The notes: generated from the letters alone by a model not told the origin. A stretch of DNA of 64,000 nt from Chryseobacterium lathyri (GCF_003290185.1 NZ_QNFY01000014.1:62001-126000), one strand, 5' to 3'. Shown: positions 8,350-17,210, numbered from the stretch's first letter. Translations and numbers: made by a program.

Positions 8350-10842
8350 ATGAAAAAGATATTTCAAAAGAAATGGGGAGTTTTAGCTTTTATGCTGCTG
8401 CTGGTACTGTTGTGCACGGAAAATCTGTTTGCACAAAAGTATGAACATCTCGAGAAGCTTGTGAATGCCACTGAAGAAATGCAGTTTCCTGAAGCTTCTG
8501 AGAATGGAAGATGGCTGGCATGGTATATTGTATCGGCAGGCGGGGCAAAAAAGATGATGGTTCAAAACGTCAACGATTCTAAAAAAACATTTGAAAGAAA
8601 AAATATCGTTTATTTTCAGTTTGTCAAGAACAATCTTGCTGTTCAGGCAGGAGGCAACCTTGAATTTCTGAATCCTGAAACAGGAAAATCACAATTTTTG
8701 AATGGGGTCAGCAAGTTTTTGTATGATAGGAAGCATGATAGGTTTGCAGTGCTTTACAATGAAGAAGGAGGAAAAAAGCTTGAAGTTTTTGATACCGATC
8801 TTAATTTAAGGCAGACCTTAGGAAATGTTCAGTATTTGTTTTCCCATAATGGCGAAACAATTTTGAGAATGAAAACAGGCAATGTCAATGAAGTGTATGT
8901 ATTGAATAAAGGTAATTTTACAAATATCTTCTCCACAACAAATGAAGTGAAAAATATCATGACGCCCCCGACAATGGAAAGAGGGATTGTCATTGAATCA
9001 GAAAGTGCAGATCAGAAGTTGATTCATTATATTACTAAGGATAAAAAACAATTGATGCTCGATGTGAGCGGGTACAGGGATTATAGTTTAGTGGCGGTGG
9101 GTCCGTCATTCACAGATCATCGCATCGTTATTAAGCTGCAAAAGAAAGTAAAGTCCAAAACAGAGATGGTCAGCATCTGGTACGGAACTGATTTTGATCT
9201 CGCTGAGCATGACGGTGCTATTATAAAGTCAGTTCAGCTGGATTGGGATATAGTAAGAGGCGAGAAGACAGTCATGACCCGTCCGGGCTATTTTGGAGAA
9301 ACGACTATTGGAAATAACTTATACCTTCTTTATGCTGTCGATAAGCAGCAGGTGGACAAAATGGATAAGGCTGGTGATAAAGGTAGCGATGAATTATATC
9401 TGTGGAATTCTTCCGGTAATAGCTATACCAAAATTGACGATGTGGATAAGCAGCTGGTTATATCGCCTACCGGAAAATATTTAGTTATTCAGAATGCACA
9501 TAAATGGCAGCTTTATAACACAGTTACCTTAAAGATGGAGGACTTAGATGCCAGTGAAAAGATGATTCCTTATTTTACTTCTGATACAGATATTCTATGG
9601 GTCGGCGGAAATAGGATAGCCATGCAGGATTTAAATTCTAAAAAAAATACAGATTTATATCGTGGGACAAATGTTACTATTGAGTTGATTGATTTTGATA
9701 AAACGACTACAGAACTTGGTTTCAGACGTGACTTCAGGAAAGTGGATTTGACCAAAAGTTTGGTTCTTCAAATAACTGATAAATCCAATGATCATATGTC
9801 CTATGCTTATTTCAGGAACAGGAAGCTACATGTGATTTGCCCCTCTACAGGAGATGGGGTCTCTGGGTTTAAAAGACTGGGAAATAAGGAAGATTATTAT
9901 TGGGTGGAAGAAAATTACAATAAGCGTCCCGGATTGGTTGTCAAGAGGGGAAGATCCACACCGAAAGTTATTTATAGATCAGATCCTGCCAACGAAAAAT
10001 ATGAACAGACGGAACTGATCAGGTTTTCCTATAAAGGTTCAGATGGTGAAAAAATTAAAGGTAATTTATTTATGCCGCTGGGTTATGACCGGGCTAAGAA
10101 ATATCCGGTGGTGGTGCATATTTATGAAAAGCAGGATTATTTAACAAAAAGGTTCTTAAGACCTTCCTTCGCTAATCAGACAGGCTACAATATTCCTTTG
10201 CTGATGGAAGAGGGCTTTGCGGTGCTGCTTGCCGATATTTCCCAATCTGATAAAGGGGCAGGAATCTCCGCATTGGAAAGTATTAATAATGCTTTGGATG
10301 AGATACAGAACTTTAAAAATATAGATATGAGTAAAGTAGGATTGATTGGACAGTCCTTTGGAGGATATCAGACTAATTTTATTGCAACCCACTCCAACCG
10401 TTTTGCTGCCTATGTTTCAGGTGCTGCGGTGTCGGATGTTATTCGTACTTATTATGCATACAATCATCATTTTAAAGCTCCGGATTATTATCGGTACGAA
10501 GGCCGTCAATACTGGTTCAGAGATACGGTTGCTCAGAATCCTGAAAAGTACATCAAAAATAATCCGATAATGTTTGTTCAGAATGTGAGCGCTCCGATGC
10601 TGTTGTGGACAGGGACCGATGATGGAAATGTAAGCCCGGAAGGAACTAAATCAATGTTTATTGCTTTGAGAAAATATAGAAAACCTGTTATTGCGTTGTT
10701 TTATGATAAAGAAAAGCATGTTATGGGGAAATACGAAACTCAGAAAGATTTAACGGTTAAGATTTTAGATTGGTTTAATTATCATTTGAAGGGTCAAAGA
10801 AATATTCCCTGGATACAAAAATATATAAAGGGTGCTGAATAG
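8350..10842 (+). CDS. S9 family (prolyl oligopeptidase-like) serine peptidase
   Basis: An exported alpha/beta-hydrolase peptidase of 831 residues from ATG 8350. This start gives a clean signal peptide (MKKIFQKKWGVLAFMLLLVL, cleavage after LFAQ); earlier Mets inside the susD end do not. The N-terminal half is a beta-propeller-like region. The C-terminal catalytic domain has the nucleophile in GQSFGGYQ (Ser669), the acid in GTDDGNV (Asp757/758) and His790 in KEKHVMG, the usual S9 order. It probably cleaves peptides in the periplasm after SusC import. A hairpin-free AT-rich gap separates it from the convergent DUF6520 gene. Confidence 0.9.
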   Translation: MKKIFQKKWGVLAFMLLLVLLCTENLFAQKYEHLEKLVNATEEMQFPEASENGRWLAWYIVSAGGAKKMMVQNVNDSKKTFERKNIVYFQFVKNNLAVQAGGNLEFLNPETGKSQFLNGVSKFLYDRKHDRFAVLYNEEGGKKLEVFDTDLNLRQTLGNVQYLFSHNGETILRMKTGNVNEVYVLNKGNFTNIFSTTNEVKNIMTPPTMERGIVIESESADQKLIHYITKDKKQLMLDVSGYRDYSLVAVGPSFTDHRIVIKLQKKVKSKTEMVSIWYGTDFDLAEHDGAIIKSVQLDWDIVRGEKTVMTRPGYFGETTIGNNLYLLYAVDKQQVDKMDKAGDKGSDELYLWNSSGNSYTKIDDVDKQLVISPTGKYLVIQNAHKWQLYNTVTLKMEDLDASEKMIPYFTSDTDILWVGGNRIAMQDLNSKKNTDLYRGTNVTIELIDFDKTTTELGFRRDFRKVDLTKSLVLQITDKSNDHMSYAYFRNRKLHVICPSTGDGVSGFKRLGNKEDYYWVEENYNKRPGLVVKRGRSTPKVIYRSDPANEKYEQTELIRFSYKGSDGEKIKGNLFMPLGYDRAKKYPVVVHIYEKQDYLTKRFLRPSFANQTGYNIPLLMEEGFAVLLADISQSDKGAGISALESINNALDEIQNFKNIDMSKVGLIGQSFGGYQTNFIATHSNRFAAYVSGAAVSDVIRTYYAYNHHFKAPDYYRYEGRQYWFRDTVAQNPEKYIKNNPIMFVQNVSAPMLLWTGTDDGNVSPEGTKSMFIALRKYRKPVIALFYDKEKHVMGKYETQKDLTVKILDWFNYHLKGQRNIPWIQKYIKGAE

Positions 10843-10873
10843 CACCCTTCTTTTAATGGTTGATTAATTGTCG

Positions 10874-11143
10874 TTAGGGAATTCTGAATAATTCAGTCTC
10901 ACAGCTTGATTCATAAAGCTGATGAACCCCTGTTGATTCAGTAATCTCGCACGGGTTGCCTGTGTTAACCGTAGAACATTGTACACTAGTCATTACACAG
11001 GGATTTTCTGGATTTTCCAGATCGATTTTCCATCCTGGAATTTCTGCTTTCTTTGTTTCTGATGCTAAACTTGTAGCATACGCACTGCCTGCCCCGATAA
11101 ACAGGATTGCTAATGGCAATGCGATTTGTCTGATTTTTTTCAT
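10874..11143 (-). CDS. DUF6520 family small secreted Cys-containing protein
   Basis: An 89-residue protein with a signal peptide (MKKIRQIALPLAILFIGAGS, cleavage after AYA) and a short mature part with five cysteines (NPC, VQC, NPC, SSC and the following C). Layout and sequence match the DUF6520 family of Flavobacteriia, small exported proteins of unknown function. It is the last gene of a leftward operon behind a MauE-type membrane protein, which suggests that its cysteines are redox-active or disulfide-bonded. It faces the SusC-SusD-peptidase operon tail to tail. Whether the two operons act on the same peptide is only a hypothesis. Confidence 0.75.
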   Translation of the reverse strand: MKKIRQIALPLAILFIGAGSAYATSLASETKKAEIPGWKIDLENPENPCVMTSVQCSTVNTGNPCEITESTGVHQLYESSCETELFRIP

Positions 11144-11156
11144 TGTTATAAATTTA

Positions 11157-12665
11157 TTATTGGTGCCTACTCTGATTCAGGTTTTCGGCTTCCCCTGAAA
11201 TGAAATGTTGCATGATGTTTTGCGCAAAACGATATCTGATCAGTTCATTTTCGATAATTAAATAGAGGCAGTTGTCATGTACAGTAAACTGTACGTGCTG
11301 TCCCTCATTTCTGTTGGGAACGGATATGCTTCCCAAGTACTTCTGTTCGCTGGTGGAATACAGATCCAAGATAATTGACCTTCTTCCTCTATCTTTTTCT
11401 AACTTTCCTCGACGGTCTGATTCAATGAATAATACATTTTTATAAGCAAAAGATCTTTTGTTGATAATAAGTGGATTATTCAATTTTTTGTTTCCATTCG
11501 ATAAGTGGGAAAGACCCAGCTTTGGAATGGTGACAGTATCGATTGTTTTATAAAGCTGTTTGGAAGTCAGTGATTTATCAGTAACCATAAACTTGTTTTT
11601 ATAATGATATACATAGACAATTTTTCCTGTAGACCGATCATAATTTAGGTCTCCGTCAGGTTCAAAAAATCCTTCTTGCATTTTGTCAAGTAATTCTGGT
11701 TTCAACATCACTGAATCTTTACCTCCCCTGCTTAAGATTCCCAGCGTCTGAATCTGCCTTTTACGATGGTACGCAGCAATTACAAAATGGTCTTTGTCCA
11801 GATTTCTGATTTTTCGGAAATAGGTTTTCCCAATGTTTTGTTCTTTTAAATTGATGATATTTGTGCCTTCAAAAATAATGGGAACAGTTCCGTCGTAGAA
11901 ATAGGTGACACTATCTATAACCTCAATCATTGGTCTCCTGATTCGTAGGTCTTTATGATCTAAAGAAAGATTTGACTGTGCTACTGCTTTCATTCCGAAA
12001 ACTTTAGTCAGTAAAGCCGGAGCTGTATAGTTACCTAGATAGATGGTATCTGCATTAAAGCCGGCAAAATAATAGGAATTTAGTTTTAAGTCATACGTTT
12101 TATCTTTCAAAATAGGATGTTGTAAAAACCTTCTTTGAAACCCATTGTCTCGTTTGATTAAATATTCTGATTTCTGATAAAGGAAAAACATCCCTACTGA
12201 ACATAGACCAGCAGAAAAAATAAGTGTTATAATAGTTTTAGATCTACCGATTTTTATCTCTTCAGCCAGCAGAATCGCACTAACGGCAAACGCGATGCAT
12301 ACGATGTTAAAAATAAGATGTGTGTTCCAATCCATTTTTTCAAGGATGCCTCCGCACGAACATGGAATAAATTCACTAAAATTCAGAATCAGATAAATAT
12401 AAACAGTGAAAAGAACCATTAGAATGTAAGCTCCGAATAATCCTGCTATCCTTGTCTTCCTGAAGATCAAAAGAAAACAGACCAATAGTTCTAAAGCCAA
12501 AATTCCATATGTAATCACTACAGCATAAGCACTTAATAGTGGTGATTGAGCGATCTGTACCTGAAAGTTTTCGAAGTCCAAAATTTTACTGATTGCTGCG
12601 TAGCAAAACAGGAGGATAAAAAAGTAAGCAATCCATACTGGTAGCTGTGTCAGTTTCTTTTTCAT
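11157..12665 (-). CDS. MauE/DoxX-type redox membrane protein with large periplasmic C-terminal domain
   Basis: A 502-residue protein. The first 150 residues are four membrane helices of the MauE/DoxX type, with the loop motif PCSCGG characteristic of MauE-like redox proteins. A fifth helix near 160-180 leads to a soluble domain of about 310 residues with repeated beta-strand-like blocks (SLTSKQLYKTIDTV, SVPNRNEGQHVQFTV) that could be a beta-propeller; no catalytic motif was found in it. MauE proteins help form disulfides in partner proteins. The gene lies 13 bp before DUF6520 and 9 bp after the 55-residue Cys protein, so a role in maturing those small Cys proteins is a fair inference. Confidence 0.72.
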   Translation of the reverse strand: MKKKLTQLPVWIAYFFILLFCYAAISKILDFENFQVQIAQSPLLSAYAVVITYGILALELLVCFLLIFRKTRIAGLFGAYILMVLFTVYIYLILNFSEFIPCSCGGILEKMDWNTHLIFNIVCIAFAVSAILLAEEIKIGRSKTIITLIFSAGLCSVGMFFLYQKSEYLIKRDNGFQRRFLQHPILKDKTYDLKLNSYYFAGFNADTIYLGNYTAPALLTKVFGMKAVAQSNLSLDHKDLRIRRPMIEVIDSVTYFYDGTVPIIFEGTNIINLKEQNIGKTYFRKIRNLDKDHFVIAAYHRKRQIQTLGILSRGGKDSVMLKPELLDKMQEGFFEPDGDLNYDRSTGKIVYVYHYKNKFMVTDKSLTSKQLYKTIDTVTIPKLGLSHLSNGNKKLNNPLIINKRSFAYKNVLFIESDRRGKLEKDRGRRSIILDLYSTSEQKYLGSISVPNRNEGQHVQFTVHDNCLYLIIENELIRYRFAQNIMQHFISGEAENLNQSRHQ

Positions 12666-12674
12666 AGTAAGATT

Positions 12675-12842
12675 TTAACAATGGTATAATAATATCCAGC
12701 GTACTTTCGCGCCACAATAGGTAGGCATAGCAGATTTTTCATTGACCGTAATGGTAGTAGTGAGAGGTCCTATGGTTTTCCATATTCCACTAACGGGACA
12801 GTTCTTTCCTGATTCAATGATGAGTGGCTGTTGAGTTTCCAT
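12675..12842 (-). CDS. Small Cys-containing protein, 55 residues
   Basis: A short gene from ATG (12842-12840) to TAA (12677-12675). The product contains GKNCPVSGIW near residue 12 and AMPTYCGAKVRWI near residue 39, the paired CP..G.W and MP..G..V spacing seen in small zinc-ribbon or single-domain bacterial proteins of unknown function, and ends in Cys. No signal peptide. It sits 17 bp after the lipoprotein gene and 9 bp before the MauE-type gene, within one operon. The spacing and the Cys/Trp pattern support a real gene despite its length. Confidence 0.65.
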   Translation of the reverse strand: METQQPLIIESGKNCPVSGIWKTIGPLTTTITVNEKSAMPTYCGAKVRWILLYHC

Positions 12843-12859
12843 ACTGGTTCAAAATTTGG

Positions 12860-13087
12860 TTACTTACCGGCTTTCCAGTTGTCCCGATCCTTTGGAGGAT
12901 CGGTTTCATTTATTTCCGGTTCTTTTCCAAGTTCAGTACTGTCTGATTTTAAGACAATTCTTTCAGTCGTAATGATAGGCACATCCTCATATGGAACATG
13001 TGGAAGGCTTTCTTCGCGACAGGATATAATAACAATAGAAAGTAAAATTCCTGCAATAATATGCAGTGTCAATATTTTGGTTTTCAT
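12860..13087 (-). CDS. Small lipoprotein of unknown function
   Basis: A 75-residue protein whose signal peptide ends in a lipobox (SIVIISC, Cys about residue 23), followed by an acidic, proline-rich tail (PHVPYEDVP, INETDPPKDRDNW) with no fold I recognise. It is the first gene of the leftward operon. A hairpin (GGGATT, 13094-13099, with AATCCC, 13111-13116) lies in its untranslated leader just ahead of the start. An overlapping opposite-strand frame is less plausible because it has no signal or family features. Confidence 0.65.
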   Translation of the reverse strand: MKTKILTLHIIAGILLSIVIISCREESLPHVPYEDVPIITTERIVLKSDSTELGKEPEINETDPPKDRDNWKAGK

Positions 13088-13184
13088 GATTTAGGGATTA
13101 AAAAATTAACAATCCCCGGCCGGTAGTTTTTTTAGAATTCTGAAAGCGAATTTAGAGCATGAATTTTTTGAAAAAAAAGGTTGG

Positions 13185-13230
13185 TTGGTACGATTTATAA
13201 ATTTTCAGGGTACGATTTATAAATCGTACC
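13185..13230. promoter_or_regulatory. Palindromic operator in divergent intergenic region
   Basis: The 22 bases at 13209-13230 are a perfect palindrome (GGTACGATTTA and its reverse complement). A third half-site, GGTACGATTTATAAAT, lies at 13187-13202 in the same orientation as the left half. The cluster sits between the leftward lipoprotein operon and the TPR/AraC gene, so it is a likely regulator-binding site for one or both. The remainder of 13088-13392 is AT-rich with no gene. Confidence 0.6.
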
Positions 13231-13313
13231 AATGAATTCTTTTGTGTAATTATCTGTAAATCAAATTGTTTTAGTGGATTTATTAGGTGTAATTCCTAAA
13301 GTGCTGAAATAAT

Positions 13314-13343
13314 TTTTTGCCTTGTCTATTTTGCTTAATTTTG
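13314..13343 (+). promoter_or_regulatory. Possible promoter of the TPR/AraC gene
   Basis: A -7 box TAATTTTG (13336-13343) fits TAnnTTTG, and TTTTTG (13314-13319) could serve as the -33 element at slightly short spacing. The start codon lies 50 bp downstream. Confidence 0.4.
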
Positions 13344-13392
13344 AATCATATTTATAATATCATTAACATTATTTTGTTAAATTATTTTTATA

Positions 13393-15036
13393 TTGAATAA
13401 TATATTTTGTTTTTGTGTTTTCTTTTGCTTTTTGGTCAATGGTCAGAAATATTCTGATTACAGGGTACGCTATGATAATTTTGAAGAAAACGATGAACGT
13501 GCCCTTGAGTTTGTCAATGCATATATTAAAGAAGCGAAAACATTTAAAAATTATAAGGAGCTGACCCAGGCGTATCGGGACGCTGTCAGCTTTTCGAGAA
13601 ATAAAAAAATAGAATACGCAGATAGTGCTGTATGGGCTGCTAACCAGGCATGTGACCCCGATCTTATTGGTAATTCCTATCTCACCAAAGGAAGTGTTTA
13701 CTATTTTACCTACAGAAAATATCAGAAGGCTCTTGATGAGTATCTGAGGGCTTGGAAATACCTTAATGAAAGTAAAGATCCCTATCTACGTCACAAGAAT
13801 ATGTACCATATAGGGGTTGTCAAAAGTTATCTTGGATATTATGAGGAAGCGTTTACACTTTTTTCAAAATGCCGTTCCTATTATAGAGACACCTATGTGC
13901 CCTCAAATTTTCCGAATCTTCGATATAATATGAAGAAGGGTTATCTAAACAGCCTTCATCAGATGGGTATCTGCCTGTTTTATATGAAAAAAAGAAAAGA
14001 AGTTTCCCCACTCATTAATGAAGGATTACAGGCTTCAGCCGATGATAAAAATTTTTATATAGAAAGAAGTTATTTTTATAAGCTCAGCGGGATTTTAGCC
14101 TATCTAAGGGAGAAAGACAAAGAAGCCTTATATGACTTTAATATCGCTTTGGCAGGGATTGAAAAGAAAAGTGATTTTACCAATACATCGCTGATCTATT
14201 ATTTAAAAGGTAAAATTCTCTTAAGAAATCATAAAAAAAATGAGGGTATTAATTATTTAGAAAAAGTAGATAGTATTTTCCTGAACCGAAATTTTGCCCA
14301 TCCTTCGGTAAGAGAAGCTTTTGAGCTGCTTATCACACATTACAAGCATAAAAATGATAATAAGAAAGAACTGTATTATACCAAGCAGTTATTGCAATTT
14401 GACCGGGTGATGCATCATGATTTTAAATACCTTTCAGGAAAGATCATTAAAGAATATGATACTAATGACCTGCTTATATCCAAAAAAGAGTTAGAATCTT
14501 CTGCTTTTTACGGATATATTGTGGCCGGGATTTCTTTCGGTGCTCTGCTCGTGGTTTCTGCAAGGTATTATAAGGTAAGAAAAAGTGTTAAAAAGTACCA
14601 GATTCATGGTGATCAGACTTTAGGAGAAGAGGATAAAGATACGGTTCCAACCAAATTATCTAAGCTGCCTGAAAAGCTGGTAGAAGAAATATTGGATAAG
14701 CTCGAAATTATGGAGCAAAACAGATTTTATTTAGAAAAAGGGATTACCCAAAATCAGCTTGCCAAAAAGCTGAAAACGAATACCGCGTACTTATCGGAAG
14801 TAATCAATGAATATAAAGGAGCGAACTTTAGTACATACCTCAATCGCTTGCGGATCGAGTATGCTAAGGAAATGATAACAACCAGTGCACAATGGCGGAA
14901 GTACTCCATTGAAATCATAGCTCATGAATGTAGATTTTCCAACAGGTCCAATTTCTCCAAACTCTTTACTGAATTAACTACTTTCACTCCCCCTGAGTTT
15001 ATTCAAAAGATTAAGGATGAGAACGGTGATCCTTAG
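13393..15036 (+). CDS. TPR-containing AraC-family transcriptional regulator
   Basis: A 547-residue membrane-anchored regulator. The start is probably the TTG at 13393: a stop lies five codons upstream and no ATG precedes the signal-like segment NNIFCFCVFFCFLVNGQ. Residues about 50-340 are TPR-like helical repeats (YFTYRKYQKALDEYLRAWKY and similar), a single membrane helix lies near 372-392 (YGYIVAGISFGALLVVSARY), and the last 100 residues are an AraC-type double helix-turn-helix (ITQNQLAKKLKTNTAYLSEV, IIAHECRFSNRSNFSKLF). Such proteins in Flavobacteriia sense an envelope signal through the TPR part and act locally. The likely target is the divergent DUF6520 operon or the SusC operon. Confidence 0.83.
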   Translation: MNNIFCFCVFFCFLVNGQKYSDYRVRYDNFEENDERALEFVNAYIKEAKTFKNYKELTQAYRDAVSFSRNKKIEYADSAVWAANQACDPDLIGNSYLTKGSVYYFTYRKYQKALDEYLRAWKYLNESKDPYLRHKNMYHIGVVKSYLGYYEEAFTLFSKCRSYYRDTYVPSNFPNLRYNMKKGYLNSLHQMGICLFYMKKRKEVSPLINEGLQASADDKNFYIERSYFYKLSGILAYLREKDKEALYDFNIALAGIEKKSDFTNTSLIYYLKGKILLRNHKKNEGINYLEKVDSIFLNRNFAHPSVREAFELLITHYKHKNDNKKELYYTKQLLQFDRVMHHDFKYLSGKIIKEYDTNDLLISKKELESSAFYGYIVAGISFGALLVVSARYYKVRKSVKKYQIHGDQTLGEEDKDTVPTKLSKLPEKLVEEILDKLEIMEQNRFYLEKGITQNQLAKKLKTNTAYLSEVINEYKGANFSTYLNRLRIEYAKEMITTSAQWRKYSIEIIAHECRFSNRSNFSKLFTELTTFTPPEFIQKIKDENGDP

Positions 15037-15103
15037 CTTTATTATATTTCTTAACAGCTTTATCATTCTTAATAATTAAAAATTTCTACTTTTTATTTAA
15101 AAT

Positions 15104-15955
15104 ATGCATGCTAACTTGTTTTTTAAAAAGTGTAAGCGATTACAACTGAGTTTAGAGAAAAGGCTTGAACAGATCGGCTTTGAACAGAAGAATAACCCTA
15201 TTGATTTATATGAGAGGTCATTAATGGAAATAGACTCTGTTATAAGAATCATTAAGCAGGAGGTAAGCTTACATGAGTTTTCGACTGTTGCGGACGAAGT
15301 ATATTTTTTCAAGGAAATCAAGCCGGCTTTTATTTCGCAGTTTATTTATTTTTCAAAGCTTTTGTCGGTTGAAGCCGCTAAACCTAATGCAGGAGAGTTA
15401 AGCCTGAAAGAATATTTTGAATGCGAATTGGAAGTTTTGAAAAGTTTTTACGAAGACCATATCGATTTTTACGAGTATTATAGGCGTAAAGCCACCTATC
15501 TTGATCAAAAATATTTTGTTCGTAATCAGTTTGACCTGAAAACCAAAATAGCATCCGGCCTTTATGATTATGATGAAAAATTTGCTACTTCGCACGACCA
15601 CCTTATTTCACAGATCATTGCCAATGACCGCTTGGAAAAATACCTTTTGAAATCCATTGCTGAAATTAACGTGTATGTATACGAAAAGATAACCGATAAA
15701 TCTCCGCTCCAATGGTCGGCTTCAAAATCGGCCTTGGTGGAACTTTTATATGCGCTCCACAATACCCGCTCATTTAATGGGGGTAATATTGAATTTAGCG
15801 AGGTTATTAAATTTACTGAAAAGTCACTCAATATTAACCTGGGAAACTTTTATAAGACACTTCATGAGATAAAAAGCAGGAAAATTAACCCAACTAAATT
15901 CCTTCAGCACCTAAGTGATAATTTAAATCAATCTTTCCAAGAAGATGATCAATAG
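15104..15955 (+). CDS. rteC: RteC family regulator of conjugative elements
   Basis: A 283-residue protein matching the RteC family, known from CTnDOT, where RteC activates excision and transfer genes. Recognisable parts are the helical N-terminal half, the central FYEYYRRKATYLDQKYFVR segment and the C-terminal winged-helix-like part (WSASKSALVELLYALHNTRS, then FYKTLHEIKSRKINPTKFL), typical of RteC ends. No rteA/rteB two-component pair is in the window, so here RteC may be controlled otherwise or from outside. It marks the start of recognisable conjugative-element genes and lies just before an excisionase-like gene, its expected target. Confidence 0.85.
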   Translation: MHANLFFKKCKRLQLSLEKRLEQIGFEQKNNPIDLYERSLMEIDSVIRIIKQEVSLHEFSTVADEVYFFKEIKPAFISQFIYFSKLLSVEAAKPNAGELSLKEYFECELEVLKSFYEDHIDFYEYYRRKATYLDQKYFVRNQFDLKTKIASGLYDYDEKFATSHDHLISQIIANDRLEKYLLKSIAEINVYVYEKITDKSPLQWSASKSALVELLYALHNTRSFNGGNIEFSEVIKFTEKSLNINLGNFYKTLHEIKSRKINPTKFLQHLSDNLNQSFQEDDQ

Positions 15956-16039
15956 GCATTTTCCCCTGTTTCTACATTAAAAACCAAATTATCAGTTACT
16001 TTTTTATATTTCCTTTATTGATAAGGGTTATATAAAAAT

Positions 16040-16069
16040 CTTTCGGTAGTACCGAAGACCTACCGAAAG
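16040..16069. promoter_or_regulatory. Inverted repeat upstream of the excisionase-like gene
   Basis: CTTTCGGTAG (16040-16049) and CTACCGAAAG (16060-16069) form perfect 10-bp arms, and CGGTAGTACCG inside the left part is itself palindromic. Its place 50 bp before the excisionase-like start makes it a candidate RteC or autoregulator site. Confidence 0.55.
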
Positions 16070-16119
16070 AAATCCCGCCTGATTCCGAAAATTTGTCAAA
16101 TAAAACAATTTTTGAAATT

Positions 16120-16380
16120 ATGGCAATATCCATTATCACCAAAGAAGACCTTCAGCAATTCAAAATAGAGCTGCTGGAAGGGATTAAAGAATTACTTCAG
16201 GTAAGAACAATAGAACAAAAATTATGGCTTCGTACCTCCGAGGTCAAAAAACTACTGAATATTTCTTCAGGAACCTTACAGAATTTGAGGATTAACGGAA
16301 CCCTTTCTTATACGAAGATAGGGGGGATCCTGTATTATAATTACAAGGATATTGAGAAATTGCTTACGGATTCTAAATAG
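16120..16380 (+). CDS. Excisionase-like helix-turn-helix protein
   Basis: An 86-residue DNA-binding protein. The C-terminal half is a MerR/excisionase-type winged helix (WLRTSEVKKLLNISSGTLQN, LRINGTLSYTKIGGILYYNY), the HTH_17 pattern typical of Xis-like proteins on Bacteroidetes mobile elements. The N-terminal half is a short amphipathic helix (LQQFKIELLEGIKELLQ). I prefer ATG 16120 over an upstream in-frame TTG at 16093. It lies between RteC and replication-type genes and could direct excision or early-region transcription. No integrase is visible nearby. Confidence 0.75.
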   Translation: MAISIITKEDLQQFKIELLEGIKELLQVRTIEQKLWLRTSEVKKLLNISSGTLQNLRINGTLSYTKIGGILYYNYKDIEKLLTDSK

Positions 16381-16399
16381 TCACAGAAAACAGAAAATC

Positions 16400-16939
16400 A
16401 TGAATCAGACTAAAGATATCATCAGTTTTTTCGGGTATGTCATTAAAGATAGCCGGATGTATCCTTCCCATATCAGTCTCTATGTAGCACTTTTCCAGTG
16501 TTGGAGCATGAACAGGTTTCAGAGCCCTTTTCGCATTTGTCGTGCAGAAGTTATGCAATTGGGCAGGGTAAAATCTTTAGGAACCTATCACAAGTGCATC
16601 AGAGAGCTACATTTGGCCGGATTTATTATGTATTTCCCCAGTTACGACCCTTATAAAGGAAGCTTAATTGAGATTGTAGATTTTGATCAGCCTGAATCAT
16701 TAATAAACAAAACATTCTGGGAGCAAGAATTAACCATACAAAAGGTAAGCGTGTTTTCTGCACCTAAGCTTTATGAAGTAGAATTATATTTTAATGAACG
16801 TGATCTACCTTCTGCTCAGGCACATGAGTTTTATTCCTTTTATGATTCTCAGAATTGGAAATTAAGTTACGGGAAATTAATGAACAGCTGGCAGGCTGCT
16901 GCCAGGAATTGGATTTATAAGGAAAAAAAAGGTAGCTAA
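16400..16939 (+). CDS. Winged-helix replication-type protein
   Basis: A 179-residue soluble protein from ATG 16400; the frame extends upstream inside the preceding gene but this Met begins conserved-looking sequence (MNQTKDIISFFGYVIKD). The first 100 residues resemble a winged-helix domain that scans gene copies (HISLYVALFQCWSMNRFQSP, FRICRAEVMQLGRVKSLGTY, HKCIRELHLAGFI). The C-terminal W.LSYGKLMNSWQAAARNWI resembles the short tail of phage replisome organisers and DnaT-like proteins. No catalytic motif. Part of a four-gene run ending in the Rep-like protein, so a role in replication of the excised element is likely but unproven. Confidence 0.62.
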   Translation: MNQTKDIISFFGYVIKDSRMYPSHISLYVALFQCWSMNRFQSPFRICRAEVMQLGRVKSLGTYHKCIRELHLAGFIMYFPSYDPYKGSLIEIVDFDQPESLINKTFWEQELTIQKVSVFSAPKLYEVELYFNERDLPSAQAHEFYSFYDSQNWKLSYGKLMNSWQAAARNWIYKEKKGS

Positions 16940-16956
16940 AATCAATAAAGAAAGGA

Positions 16957-17208
16957 ATGAAAAAGATAGATCCGCAAACACCCCTTTGGAAACTGACAGT
17001 TGAGGAATTTTTGGAAATTGTCAAAAGTCTCAATTCGGAAAACAGGCATGAATACGGACTCAAGGGATTAGCGAAAGTGCTGGGATGTTCCGTTTCAAAG
17101 GCATCTGAAATAAAATCTTCCGGAATTTTGGATGAAGCCATCATACAAAAGGGGAAAATTATCATCATTGATAAGCAAAAAGTACTAGAGCTTTTTGGCA
17201 GGAAGTAG
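16957..17208 (+). CDS. DUF3853 family helix-turn-helix protein
   Basis: An 83-residue protein matching DUF3853, common on Bacteroidetes mobile elements. TPLWKLTVEEFLEIVKSL opens the domain; YGLKGLAKVLGCSVSKASEI is a helix-turn-helix and is followed by the wing-like IIQKGKIIIIDKQKVLELFG. It resembles excisionase-type DNA binders. It begins 17 bp after the winged-helix gene and ends 2 bp before the next start, so it belongs to the same transcript. Confidence 0.75.
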   Translation: MKKIDPQTPLWKLTVEEFLEIVKSLNSENRHEYGLKGLAKVLGCSVSKASEIKSSGILDEAIIQKGKIIIIDKQKVLELFGRK

Positions 17209-17210
17209 CG

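Noticed and set aside
12831..13094. Plus-strand frame opposite the small lipoprotein
   Set aside because: No recognisable features; the opposite-strand gene has a lipobox and tight operon spacing.
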